Shown: in pieces, positions 8,041-16,134 of the stretch | How positions within the stretch are numbered: the stretch's first letter is position 1 | How the letters are laid out: the number at the start of each line of letters is the position of its first letter | Source: Sanguibacter keddieii DSM 10542 | GTDB taxonomy: Bacteria > Actinomycetota > Actinomycetes > Actinomycetales > Cellulomonadaceae | Reading direction: 5' to 3' | Assembly: GCF_000024925.1 (NCBI RefSeq) | Contig: NC_013521.1 | Location: 2,976,001-3,040,000, forward strand | Length of the DNA stretch: 64,000 nucleotides | The notes under the pieces: generated by a model | The model's database searches: none | What the model was told of the DNA's origin: nothing | Seen by the model: the letters and a program-made list of their open reading frames with translations, nothing else | Translations under genes and position numbers: made by a program

Positions 8041-8700
8041 ATGATCGCGAACCCGACAAGTAGTGCGCCTGACGCCGTGAGACGTCCCGAGCGGCAGGCA
8101 GAGACGTGGGCGCGCGCCGCAGCGGTCGTCCTGGCGAGCTTCGCGATCGGGATGCTGACCTTCTTCGCCCAGGGGATCCTCCCCGATGCTCTGACCTCGT
8201 TCGCGAACTCCGCGTCCGGCTGGACCTTGGTCACCGTCCTCCTGCTCGCCTGGGCTCGACCGTCCACGCCGCTCGCGGCGGCGCTCGGAGCCGTGAGCTT
8301 CGGCGTGCTGACTGTGGGCTACTCAGCCTCGGCCCACCTGCACGGCCTGTTCTACGACCCGACGGTGTTCGTCGTCGTCGGCGTCGTCGTCGGGCCCTTC
8401 GTCGGGGTGGCGACCAGCTGGCTCCGGGCAGGCTCCGAGTGGCGTGCCACCGCAGGTACCGCGCTGCTGGCGGGGATCGGTCTCGGCGAGGCCTTCTACG
8501 GGCTGACCGCTGTCGCTGAGACGACCAGCCCCGTCTACTGGAGCACGATCGGGGTGGTAGCGCTCGGGCTCCTCGTCGTGATGCTGGTCCGCCGCATCCG
8601 CAGCACCCTCGCCCGAGGGGCGGCCGTGGTCGGCGCCGCTGCCGTCGCCGGAGCATTTCTTGCCGCCTACAGCGCGCTGGGGGCCACCTCCTTCTCGTGA
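8041..8700 (+). CDS. Integral membrane protein, DUF6518-like
   Basis: 219 residues with about six hydrophobic helices from residue 27 to the end and short loops; no catalytic motif is seen. The N-S-x-S-G-W segment after the first helices and overall size suggest the DUF6518 family, from memory and not confirmed. Start: TACTGT lies 7 bases before the ATG and there is no ribosome site, so a leaderless transcript is likely. Function unknown. Confidence 0.65.
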   Translation: MIANPTSSAPDAVRRPERQAETWARAAAVVLASFAIGMLTFFAQGILPDALTSFANSASGWTLVTVLLLAWARPSTPLAAALGAVSFGVLTVGYSASAHLHGLFYDPTVFVVVGVVVGPFVGVATSWLRAGSEWRATAGTALLAGIGLGEAFYGLTAVAETTSPVYWSTIGVVALGLLVVMLVRRIRSTLARGAAVVGAAAVAGAFLAAYSALGATSFS

Positions 8701-8743
8701 GACGAGGCATCGAGCCCGACTCGTGAGCCGCGCACGTCCTCGC

Positions 8744-8762
8744 CCAGGTTAGGCTAACCTCA
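8744..8762. promoter_or_regulatory. DtxR/IdeR iron box
   Basis: CCAGGTTAGGCTAACCTCA matches the known IdeR/DtxR consensus TTAGGTTAGSCTAACCTAA at all of the central 15 positions, a perfect palindrome apart from the middle base. It lies 62 bases before the siderophore-binding lipoprotein gene, so Fe2+-loaded IdeR should repress this operon when iron is plentiful. Confidence 0.93.
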
Positions 8763-8823
8763 TCTCACCTCCCCGTCTTTCCAGCCCCGCTCTGCAGGCT
8801 GACCTCCCCCTCTGAGGATCGAC

Positions 8824-9867
8824 ATGCCCCTCTCCCCGACCCGCCTCACCCGTCGATCACGCGTCCGCGCCACAGCCGGCTTCGCCGTCGCAGCGCTCAC
8901 GCTGGCCGGGTGCTCGACGACCACCGAGGCCACGACGTCTGCGGCAGGTGGCGCGGGTGCATCGGCGCAGACGGTCACCGTCGAGGACTACTTCGGAGAT
9001 GTCGAGATCCCCGCCGAACCCCTCCGGGTGGTGGCGGCGGACCCGATCTCGCTGTCTCTCATGCTCTCTCTCGACGTCGAGCCCGTCGCCGCGTCGTTCA
9101 ACCCGCTCGCCGCGCCAGCGCACCTGGGCGACCTCTCGGCGATCGAGAACATCGCCGGCGCCGACGGCGGGTTCGCCCCCGACCTGGAGAAGATCCTCGC
9201 TCAGGACCCGGACCTCGTGGTCGTCGTCGCGGGCTACGACGGCGAGGGCGACGAGGCGTGGAACAAGGAGACCTACGACCGCATCGCGGCGACCGGGATC
9301 CCCACCTACGGCTTCGCCTACGACGACGGGGTGTCGATCGACGACGTCGCCAGCGGTGTCTCGTCCGTCGCCTCGGCACTCGGCAAGACCGACGAGGGTG
9401 ACGCGCTCATGGCCGCGCTCGACGAGCGCATGGCCGCGCTCACCGAGCGCGTCGACGCAGCAGGGCTGGACGTCCTCCCGGTGTCGGCGGTCAGGCTGAG
9501 CGCCGACGGAGCCTACTCGATCCGGGTCGGCACGGGTGAGAGCATCGCGTTCCGAGGCGCAGGGCTGTCCCAGCCCGAGGGCCAGCAGGACCCCACGGCG
9601 TTCCGCATCGACCTCTCCGCGGAGAACCTCGACCTCCTCGACTCCGCGGACACCCTCTTCGTGTACACCGACGACGGCGCCGAGACCGAGAAGGACACCA
9701 TCACCTCGTCCCCGCTGTGGCCCACCCTCGCCGCAGTCCGCGAGGACCGTGTGCACTGGGTGGACGCGAGCGTCTGGAACGCGTCAGACCCCATCGCCCT
9801 GAACATGATCCTCGACGACATCGAGACGATGTTCGTCGAGCCCGGCGAGCAGCAGGCGGCCGGGTGA
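8824..9867 (+). CDS. Iron-siderophore ABC transporter substrate-binding lipoprotein
   Basis: 347 residues, ATG after GAGGATCGAC. Type II signal peptide with lipobox L-A-G-C at residues 27-30, then a FecB/FepB-like periplasmic-binding (class III) fold: an early V-x-V-E-D-Y-x-G-x-V-x-I-P motif, P-D-L-E-K-I-L-A-Q-D-P-D-L-V in the middle, and a long backbone helix before the C-lobe. It should capture ferric siderophores at the cell surface. The permease and ATPase genes are absent next to it, so it must use components encoded elsewhere. It sits just downstream of an iron box and overlaps the reductase gene (GTGA). Confidence 0.9.
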   Translation: MPLSPTRLTRRSRVRATAGFAVAALTLAGCSTTTEATTSAAGGAGASAQTVTVEDYFGDVEIPAEPLRVVAADPISLSLMLSLDVEPVAASFNPLAAPAHLGDLSAIENIAGADGGFAPDLEKILAQDPDLVVVVAGYDGEGDEAWNKETYDRIAATGIPTYGFAYDDGVSIDDVASGVSSVASALGKTDEGDALMAALDERMAALTERVDAAGLDVLPVSAVRLSADGAYSIRVGTGESIAFRGAGLSQPEGQQDPTAFRIDLSAENLDLLDSADTLFVYTDDGAETEKDTITSSPLWPTLAAVREDRVHWVDASVWNASDPIALNMILDDIETMFVEPGEQQAAG

Positions 9868-10754
9868 CGACCCCCGCGGGCCGCCCCGGGTACGTCCTCG
9901 CGCGCGTCGTCGACACGCTCCGCCTGACGCCGTCGTTCATCCGGGTGGAGCTCCGCACCGAAGGGCCCGGATCGATCTCCTCCAGCGGCATCCCCGACGA
10001 GATCGTGCACCTGTACTTCCCGGCGGACGGTGAGGCGTCACCGCCGCTGATGACGCTGGAGGACGGCGTCCTCGCCCACCACGAGCCCGGAGCAGCGCGC
10101 GAGTCGCGCAACTACACGGTCCGGCGCTGGGACCGCGACCTCGTCACGATCGACTTCGTCGACCACGGTGACGGGCTCGCGGCGTCCTGGGCGCGGTCGG
10201 CCCAGCCAGGGCAGGTGCTCGGGGTGTGGGGCACCCGCGCGTGGTACAGCCCGCCGGCCGAGACCGACTGGATGCTACTCGTCGCCGACCTCCCCGGGAT
10301 CCCCGCGCTGCTCCGCATCCTCGAGCAGCGGCCCGCCGGCGTCCGGGTGCACGCCGTCGCCGAGGTCGCGCACCACGACGACATCCTCGAGCACGCCGAG
10401 GATCCTGCCGTGACGATCGACTGGATCGTCGCGGGCAACGGTCGCTCGGCCTCCCTCATGGCGGAGGCCGCGATCTCCTACGGGCCGCCGCCCGGCGACG
10501 GCTACGTGTGGTTCGCCGGCGAGGCGTCCGTCGGCCGGAGCCTGCGCAAGCACTTCCGCGGCGAGCGGCAGATGGACGCACACCGTCTGGCGCTCGTCGG
10601 GTACTGGAGAGACGACAAGGAACGCTGGCTGACCCGGTACCACGAGCAGTCAGACGCTCTCCTGGCGGACTACGAGCGCGCCACGCTCGGAGCCCGCACA
10701 GAGGCCGAGGCCGAGATCTACTGGGACGAGATCCTCGAGCGCGCAGGGCTCTGA
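9864..10754 (+). CDS. Siderophore-interacting protein (NAD(P)H-dependent ferric-siderophore reductase)
   Basis: 296 residues. The GTG at 9864 overlaps the TGA of the binding-protein gene (GTGA), so this start is well supported. N-terminal FAD-binding beta barrel with the motif R-N-Y-T-V-R; C-terminal SIP domain with V-W-F-A-G-E-A and a late G-Y-W-R motif, all typical of the ViuB/YqjH-like SIP family. It should release iron in the cytoplasm by reducing Fe3+-siderophore complexes. It shares iron control with the upstream gene. Confidence 0.92.
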   Translation: MTTPAGRPGYVLARVVDTLRLTPSFIRVELRTEGPGSISSSGIPDEIVHLYFPADGEASPPLMTLEDGVLAHHEPGAARESRNYTVRRWDRDLVTIDFVDHGDGLAASWARSAQPGQVLGVWGTRAWYSPPAETDWMLLVADLPGIPALLRILEQRPAGVRVHAVAEVAHHDDILEHAEDPAVTIDWIVAGNGRSASLMAEAAISYGPPPGDGYVWFAGEASVGRSLRKHFRGERQMDAHRLALVGYWRDDKERWLTRYHEQSDALLADYERATLGARTEAEAEIYWDEILERAGL

Positions 10755-10892
10755 GGGTCCTCGGGGCGCAGAGCGACGCCGACATCACCCCTGCACGAGA
10801 CCGCCGGCTCGGTGGCCGTGCTCACCGGCGTGGTGCAGGTCCGTCCTCCGGGATCGCCGTCTGACCTGACCGTGGGGGACCTCCAGTGATGA

Positions 10893-11315
10893 TCACGCGA
10901 GCGCGGGCGGCAACGCTCCGATCTGGCCGAGCAGGCTGAGCAGGTCGGGCTGCCCGGTCTCGTCGACGATCAGCCCGTCCGAGAACCGGTAGAAGTTGCT
11001 CGCCCCGACGGCTACCTGCTTGCCCGTGGCCGCGACACCCAGGAACTCACCTCGGTGCGTGCCGCGGAGCTCGAAACGAGCCGCCACCTGGCCTCCTTCG
11101 ACGACGAGCTGCTCGAGGGACCACTGGACGTCGGGGAACGCACCTCGCATGACCTCGAGGATCTGGAGGTAGCCCTCGAGACCTCGGAGGGGCGTGGGTG
11201 AGAACGGGGTCAGGAACGCTGCGTCTGGAGAGATCACCTCACGGCCCATCGAGGGGTCGCCGCTGTTGATGAACTCCACGAATCGCTGCATCGTCTCGCG
11301 CAGGTCGGTGGTCAT
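10893..11315 (-). CDS. SnoaL-like ester cyclase/NTF2-like protein
   Basis: 140 residues from the ATG at 11315 with GGAG 5 bases upstream. The pattern of the SnoaL-like family is visible: an N-terminal helix with F-V-E-F-I-N, then G-L-E-G-Y-L-Q and a stretch with F-P-D-V-Q-W, R-G-T-H-R-G-E-F-L-G and a C-terminal strand. These proteins are cone-shaped barrels that bind or cyclise small hydrophobic molecules; the substrate here is unknown. It is divergent from a MarR gene and shares its palindromic operator region. Confidence 0.8.
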   Translation of the reverse strand: MTTDLRETMQRFVEFINSGDPSMGREVISPDAAFLTPFSPTPLRGLEGYLQILEVMRGAFPDVQWSLEQLVVEGGQVAARFELRGTHRGEFLGVAATGKQVAVGASNFYRFSDGLIVDETGQPDLLSLLGQIGALPPALA

Positions 11316-11354
11316 GGTGCTCCGATCGTCGAAGGGTGGGGAACTCTCCACGCA

Positions 11355-11367
11355 ATGTACTTTACAT
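11355..11367. promoter_or_regulatory. Palindromic operator, probably for MarR
   Basis: ATGTA-CTT-TACAT, a perfect 5+3+5 dyad midway between the divergent ester cyclase gene and the MarR gene. It overlaps TTTACA, a possible -35 box for the MarR gene. Confidence 0.6.
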
Positions 11368-11435
11368 AGCAAGGACACGATGTAGGGTGCGGGGACCGGA
11401 GGACGGCCCCCTGGTGTCGACATGGAGGTGTGCGG

Positions 11436-11867
11436 ATGAGCGCTCACGAGTACTTCGCTGCGCTGGTGCGTCACGAGACCGACCTGTGGAACACGGTGGA
11501 GAAGCGGATGCGTGGCGAGGGGGTGCTGAGCCTGGCGCGCCTGGAGGTGCTGCGTGTCATCGCAGCGGCACCGGCCGGCGCTCGGGTGCAGGACGTCGCC
11601 GACGGGGTCGGCACCTCGATCGCCGCGTCGAGCAGGCTCCTGGACCGTCTCGACGCCGACGGGCTCCTCGACCGCACGCCCGACCCGGTCGACCGGCGCA
11701 GCGTCCGCAGCACCCTGTCTCCTCTCGGACGGTCAGCCCTGGCCATCGCGAGCGAGCGCTTCTCCGAGGCCCTCGACTCCGTCTTGAGTGCCGCAGACGC
11801 CGAGGTGATCGCCGCTGGCGTGGCCGCGATCGAACGCATGCAGACGGCGCTGGAGTCGAGCCGATGA
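11436..11867 (+). CDS. MarR-family transcriptional regulator
   Basis: 143 residues from the ATG at 11436, 7 bases after GGAGG; a GTG at 11430 is too close to the site. Winged-helix MarR features: L-A-R-L-E-V-L-R-V-I in the first helix of the fold, the recognition helix G-T-S-I-A-A-S-S-R-L-L-D-R-L, and the wing P-D-P-V-D-R-R-S-V-R-S-T-L. It is translationally coupled (ATGA) to the dehydrogenase gene and faces the ester cyclase gene, so it probably controls both. Confidence 0.88.
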   Translation: MSAHEYFAALVRHETDLWNTVEKRMRGEGVLSLARLEVLRVIAAAPAGARVQDVADGVGTSIAASSRLLDRLDADGLLDRTPDPVDRRSVRSTLSPLGRSALAIASERFSEALDSVLSAADAEVIAAGVAAIERMQTALESSR

Positions 11868-12847
11868 CCCGCACGATGCGCGCGGTCGTCGTCGACGGCC
11901 CCGGCGGCCCTGAGGTCCTGCGTCTCCGAGACGTACCCGTACCGGTCCCGGGCGAGGGCCAGGTCTTGATCCGGGTGGAGGCGTTCGGGCTCAACCGCTC
12001 GGAGCTCCACTTCCGCCGCGGGGTCGGCCACTTCGGCAGCTTCCCGCGCGTGCCCGGCATCGAGGCCGTGGGTACCGTCGAGGCGGCACCTGGCGGTGAG
12101 TACGAGCCCGGGGCCCAGGTCGCGGCCCTCATGGGCGGGATGGGGCGGACCTTCGACGGCGGCTACGCCGAGTACACCCTCGTGCCGACCAGCAGCGTCG
12201 TACCGTTCACCAGCACCCTCGACTGGGCGGTGCTCGGCGCCGTCCCGGAGATGCTGCAGACCGCCCACGGCTCCCTCACCGTCGGGGTGGACACCCGACC
12301 CGGGGACACCGTGCTGGTGCGCGGCGGCACCTCGTCGGTCGGTCTCGCGTGCATCGTCCTGGCCAAGCGGATCGGTGCGTCCGTGATCGCCACCACCCGC
12401 AACCCCGGGCGCGCTGACATGCTCCGAGGCATCGGCGCCGACCACGTGGTCATCGACACCGGGACCATCGCCGGGCAGGTCCGCGAGATCTCACCACGAG
12501 GCGTCGACGGGGCGGTCGAGCTCATCGGGACAGACACCCTGCCCGACACCTTGCGGGCGACCGCCGTGCACGGCATCGTCTCCTTCAGCGGGATGCTCGC
12601 AGACGCCTGGACCATCCCCGACTTCTACCCGATGGCCGTGATCCCGAACGGGGTCCGGCTCACCGCGTACTCCGGCGAAGCCAGCGACCTCCCCGCCCGA
12701 GTGCTCCAGGAGTTCCTCGACGACGTCGCCGCAGGCACCGCGACCGTCCCGATCGCGAAGGTCTACGCGCTCGACGACATCGTCCAGGCCCACCACGACA
12801 TGGAGGACGGAGCACGGTCGGGCAAGCTCGTGGTCACCACACGGTGA
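11864..12847 (+). CDS. Zinc-type alcohol dehydrogenase/quinone oxidoreductase family protein
   Basis: 327 residues; the ATG overlaps the TGA of the MarR gene. It is a medium-chain dehydrogenase/reductase: N-terminal GroES-like domain with G-L-N-R-S-E-L, a V-P-G-I-E-A-V-G-T-V motif, and a Rossmann domain with V-L-V-R-G-G-T-S-S-V-G-L for NAD(P)H. The zinc-binding cysteines are lacking, which points to the quinone-oxidoreductase branch. It probably reduces quinones or enals under MarR control. Its 3' end overlaps the convergent hydrolase gene by 14 bases. Confidence 0.88.
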   Translation: MTRTMRAVVVDGPGGPEVLRLRDVPVPVPGEGQVLIRVEAFGLNRSELHFRRGVGHFGSFPRVPGIEAVGTVEAAPGGEYEPGAQVAALMGGMGRTFDGGYAEYTLVPTSSVVPFTSTLDWAVLGAVPEMLQTAHGSLTVGVDTRPGDTVLVRGGTSSVGLACIVLAKRIGASVIATTRNPGRADMLRGIGADHVVIDTGTIAGQVREISPRGVDGAVELIGTDTLPDTLRATAVHGIVSFSGMLADAWTIPDFYPMAVIPNGVRLTAYSGEASDLPARVLQEFLDDVAAGTATVPIAKVYALDDIVQAHHDMEDGARSGKLVVTTR

Positions 12848-13706
12848 CCCTCGACCCGAGGAAGTCACGGATGAGGTCGGCGACCTCGTGGACGGCGCTC
12901 TCGAGCAGGAAGTGCCCGCCCGGGACGAGGTGGACCTCGGCGTCAGGCAGGTCTCGGCTGAACGCCCGCGCACCGTCGGGGCCGAAGATCTCGTCACCCT
13001 CGCCCCAGACGGCCAGCAGGGGCACCTGGCTGGTCCGGAAGTACTCGTGGACCTGGGGGTACAGGGCGACGTTGGTGGCGTAGTCGCGGAAGAGCGCCAG
13101 CTGGACGAGGTCGTTGCCGGGGCGCGAGACCAGGGCGTGGTCGTGGACCCATGCCTCGGGGTCGACGAGCGTGGTGTCGGCGACCCCGTGCACGTACTGC
13201 CAGCGGATCGCGTCGAGGCTCAGGGCCCCGCGGATCGCCGCCTCGGTCGTGGCGTCCTGCGAGCGCTGGTACGCGATCACCGGCTCCCAGAAGTCCTCGA
13301 CAAAGCCTTCGTCGTAGGCGTTGCCGCTCTGGGTGATGATCGCCGTGATCGCCTCAGGCCGCCGCAGGGCGAGCCGCCAGCCGACGGGTGCACCGTAGTC
13401 CTGGACGTAGATCGCGTAACGATCCACCCCGAGGTCGGCGAGCAGTCCCTCGGTGATGTCGGCCAGCAGGTCGAAGCTGTAGTCGACCTCGCTCGTGCTC
13501 GGTGCGTCAGAGAGCCCGAAGCCGAGGTGGTCGGGGGCGACGACGTGGAAGCGGTCGGCGAGCAGCGGGATCAGGTGACGGAACATGGACGAGCTCGTCG
13601 GGTACCCGTGCAGGAGCACGAGGGTGGGGGCGGCCGGGTCGCCCGCCTCACGGTAGAAGATCTGGTGCCCGTCGACGGTGCGCTGACGGTGGTGGACCTG
13701 GACCAT
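12834..13706 (-). CDS. Alpha/beta hydrolase (haloalkane dehalogenase/epoxide hydrolase-like)
   Basis: 290 residues from the ATG at 13706, 6 bases after GAAGGAG. The oxyanion motif H-G-Y-P-T-S-S lies near residue 34. The nucleophile position reads V-Q-D-Y-G-A-P-V-G-W, giving an aspartate nucleophile as in haloalkane dehalogenases and epoxide hydrolases rather than a serine. The late W-G-E-x-D and P-G-G-H-F motifs give the acid and histidine. The substrate is unknown. It is divergent from the CGNR regulator gene and flanked by four TCTAAC-type half sites, the first abutting the start codon. Confidence 0.85.
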   Translation of the reverse strand: MVQVHHRQRTVDGHQIFYREAGDPAAPTLVLLHGYPTSSSMFRHLIPLLADRFHVVAPDHLGFGLSDAPSTSEVDYSFDLLADITEGLLADLGVDRYAIYVQDYGAPVGWRLALRRPEAITAIITQSGNAYDEGFVEDFWEPVIAYQRSQDATTEAAIRGALSLDAIRWQYVHGVADTTLVDPEAWVHDHALVSRPGNDLVQLALFRDYATNVALYPQVHEYFRTSQVPLLAVWGEGDEIFGPDGARAFSRDLPDAEVHLVPGGHFLLESAVHEVADLIRDFLGSRVTVW

Positions 13707-13792
13707 GTCTAACTCCTTCATCTGCCGTATGTGGTTAGACACAACCTAGGGCGCGCTCTCTAACCTGTCAATCGGGACCCTTGGGGTTAGAC
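13707..13792. promoter_or_regulatory. Two inverted TCTAAC/GTTAGA operator pairs
   Basis: TCTAAC at 13708-13713 pairs with GTTAGA at 13734-13739 (20-base spacer). TCTAAC at 13759-13764 pairs with GTTAGA at 13786-13791 (21-base spacer). The pair centres are about 52 bases apart, close to five helical turns. The first pair covers the ribosome site of the hydrolase gene and the last half site covers the -10 box of the CGNR gene, so one bound regulator could repress both. Confidence 0.65.
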
Positions 13793-13799
13793 TGGGGGT

Positions 13800-14327
13800 A
13801 TGGTTGACGTCTCCCCGAACGAGCTCCTGCTCCTCGCCCTGCTCAACTCGACCCCCCGAGAGGGCGACGAGATCGTCGACGCCCTGGGCGACGACGCGGG
13901 CGCCGCCACCTGGACCCTGGAGCACGGTGGCACCGGGACGCTCCGCGAGGTGGGGCTGGTCCGCGAGGTCCGCGAGGCGCTCCAGGGAGTCGTCCGCGGA
14001 GACGCCGGACCTCAGTCGCTCGCCCCGTTCCTCCGAGACGTCAGCCAGGTCCCGACGATCACCTCGGTCACCCTGCAGTGGCAGCTGCAGGCGCCCGACG
14101 ACAGCCTCCTCGCCGCCCGCGCCGTCATCGCCTGGAGCGAGCTCGAGCAGACCCGACCGGGCAGGCTCCGCTCGTGCGGCAACCCCGACTGCCGCCTGTT
14201 CCTCGTCGACCGCAGCCACGGCAACCGTGCGCAGTGGTGCTCGATGGCCGTCTGCGGGAACCGCATGAAGGCGCGTCGCCACTACGACCGGAAGCGCGAG
14301 GCCACCGCCGTCCCGCCGGCGCCCTAG
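13800..14327 (+). CDS. CGNR zinc-finger transcriptional regulator (ABATE type)
   Basis: 175 residues. The C-terminal CGNR zinc finger reads C-G-N-P-D-C ... W-C-S-M-A-V-C-G-N-R, with four cysteines followed by basic R-R-H-Y-D-R-K-R. The N-terminal domain is the helical stress-induced (ABATE) ligand-binding type. TAGACT ends 6 bases before the ATG with CTGTCA 17 bases further up and no ribosome site, so the transcript is probably leaderless. It is the likely regulator of the divergent alpha/beta hydrolase through the paired TCTAAC sites. Confidence 0.88.
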   Translation: MVDVSPNELLLLALLNSTPREGDEIVDALGDDAGAATWTLEHGGTGTLREVGLVREVREALQGVVRGDAGPQSLAPFLRDVSQVPTITSVTLQWQLQAPDDSLLAARAVIAWSELEQTRPGRLRSCGNPDCRLFLVDRSHGNRAQWCSMAVCGNRMKARRHYDRKREATAVPPAP

Positions 14328-14364
14328 GTCTGACCGAGACCCACGGACGCAGGTGCTCGAGGGG

Positions 14365-16065
14365 TCAGCCCGCGAGGACCTCTCTCAGCGCGTCGGACGC
14401 AGGCGTCGGTTCTCCGTCGTCGAGCAGGAGGTCGTGGCCCTGCTGGAGGGCCCCGTCGTCGTCGACCCACCAGTCGTACGTGTCGTCCACTCCCCACGTC
14501 GTGTAGGAGACGCAGGTGTCCGAGCGGAGGCAGGCGGCGAGCACCGTGGCGTACTGCTCCGCCTGGACGGCCTGGCCCTCGCTGTCCGTGACGTCGTTCT
14601 CGGAGATCCTGACGAGCAGCCCGGCGTCCTCGACGCTGGCGAAGGTCGTCGCGAGATCGCCGGCCGAGAGGGCGTCGGTGTCGAGCTCGTAGACGTGAGC
14701 CTGGAGGCCCACGCCGTCGATGTGCCCACCCTGCGCGTTCGTGTCGAGGGCGAGCTGGAGCAGGGCGTCCTGTCGGGGACCCGGCACGTCGGCGCCGTTC
14801 TCGTTGATGAACTGCCTGACGTCCGGGTCTGCGGCGTGCACCGCCTGCGAGACGACCGCCGGGTAGGTCGGCCCGAAGACACGGAACCAGACGTTCTCCT
14901 GCAGGCTGGTCCCCTGGTCGAGGTCGAACGGTTCGTTGACGACGTCGAGCGAGTCGAGCCGGCCCCGGAAGTGCATGACGACGGTGGTCACGTAGTCGAG
15001 CAGGGCGTCGGCGCTCTCCTGGCGCTCCTGCTCGGTGCCGGTGGGAAGCTCACGCATCCACCGCGGCATCGCCTCGGTGAAGGCGATGGTGTGGCCGTGC
15101 ACGGCGATCCCCGCGCTCTCCGCGAGGTCGAGGAGGGCGTCAGCCTCCTCGAAGGTGTACTCGCCCTGCCGCGGGGAGAGCGCCTGCGGCTTCATCGCGT
15201 TCTCCGGGGTGAGTGCCCCGAAGTCGCCCACGACGGCGCTCGCGTACTCCGCGTCCGAGACGAACGGGCCGAGGGCTACCGCAGCGCCGACGAGGAAGTC
15301 CGGGCGGGAGCCGGCGGCCAGAGCCTGCAGACCGTCCGGAGACGGTTCCGCGTCGTCCGCGACGGGACCCGCGGTGGCCAGGGACGCACCGCTCGGCGCA
15401 GAGGCCACGAGCGAGCGGACCGTGAAGGCCCCCTCCTCGCTCGACAACCCCAGCCAGAGCTCACCGGAGTCGAAGACGTCGCCGAGGGGCAGCGACGACA
15501 CCGTCTCGCCGTCGCTCGCGATCTCGAGCAGGTCGCCGGAACGGTGCACGGAGAGCGGCGCCGAGGTGTCGAGGACCGTGACGTGCTCGTCGTGGGCCGG
15601 CTGCGGGTCGGTCACGTCCTGCGGGTGCGAGCCGTCGAAGACGGCGATCCGGAGGTCGTCGCCACGGAGCGTGAGGTGGAGAGCCGCGGGCTCGATCCGG
15701 AACTCGTCCGCGATCACCGGCGGGCTGTCGTAGACGACCAGGGTGGCGTCGGCTGTCACGTCCGTGAACGAGGCGCGGAGCGTGAAGTCCTCCGGAGCGA
15801 CCAGGTGCGTCCCCGCGAGGTTGACCGGCGGGTCTGGCTGGCCTCCCCCGCCGTCCTGCTCGACGATGCTCCGCCCGGTCGCCGTCACCCGCAGACCTGT
15901 GCCGTCCGCGACGACCCCGAGCACGTGCTCCCAGTCCTGCTGCAGCAGGTCGACGACGGTGCCCTCGTCGGACGGCGAGCCCGACGGGCTGCAGCCCACC
16001 AGGGCACAGAGAAGACCGACGACCGCAGTGCTCGCCACGCGGCGCCGCGCGGTCAGGGCCGCCAT
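14365..16065 (-). CDS. GH10 endo-xylanase-like lipoprotein with N-terminal non-catalytic domain
   Basis: 566 residues from the ATG at 16065 (weak ribosome site; a TTG further upstream is possible). Signal peptide with lipobox L-V-G-C near residue 25 predicts a lipid-anchored enzyme. Residues about 45-235 form a beta-rich domain of concanavalin/laminin type, then a GH10 barrel: H-G-H-T near 324, the acid/base V-V-N-E-P (Glu 378), H-I-D-G-V-G-L-Q-A-H, and nucleophile region R-I-S-E-N-D (Glu 489) where the family usually has I-T-E-L-D. The C-terminal T-T-W-G-V-D-D-x-Y-x-W-W motif is intact. It likely hydrolyses beta-1,4-xylan or a related polymer at the cell surface. Confidence 0.85.
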   Translation of the reverse strand: MAALTARRRVASTAVVGLLCALVGCSPSGSPSDEGTVVDLLQQDWEHVLGVVADGTGLRVTATGRSIVEQDGGGGQPDPPVNLAGTHLVAPEDFTLRASFTDVTADATLVVYDSPPVIADEFRIEPAALHLTLRGDDLRIAVFDGSHPQDVTDPQPAHDEHVTVLDTSAPLSVHRSGDLLEIASDGETVSSLPLGDVFDSGELWLGLSSEEGAFTVRSLVASAPSGASLATAGPVADDAEPSPDGLQALAAGSRPDFLVGAAVALGPFVSDAEYASAVVGDFGALTPENAMKPQALSPRQGEYTFEEADALLDLAESAGIAVHGHTIAFTEAMPRWMRELPTGTEQERQESADALLDYVTTVVMHFRGRLDSLDVVNEPFDLDQGTSLQENVWFRVFGPTYPAVVSQAVHAADPDVRQFINENGADVPGPRQDALLQLALDTNAQGGHIDGVGLQAHVYELDTDALSAGDLATTFASVEDAGLLVRISENDVTDSEGQAVQAEQYATVLAACLRSDTCVSYTTWGVDDTYDWWVDDDGALQQGHDLLLDDGEPTPASDALREVLAG

Positions 16066-16134
16066 GAGCGACCGTCGTCGGACGTCATGAGGTGGACCAT
16101 GAGACGAAGGTAGCAAGGCCCGTCCTCTGCTGAC

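Noticed and set aside
14353-16113. Long plus-strand frame opposite the GH10 gene
   Set aside because: Shadow of the xylanase-like gene, whose catalytic motifs and signal peptide are on the minus strand.
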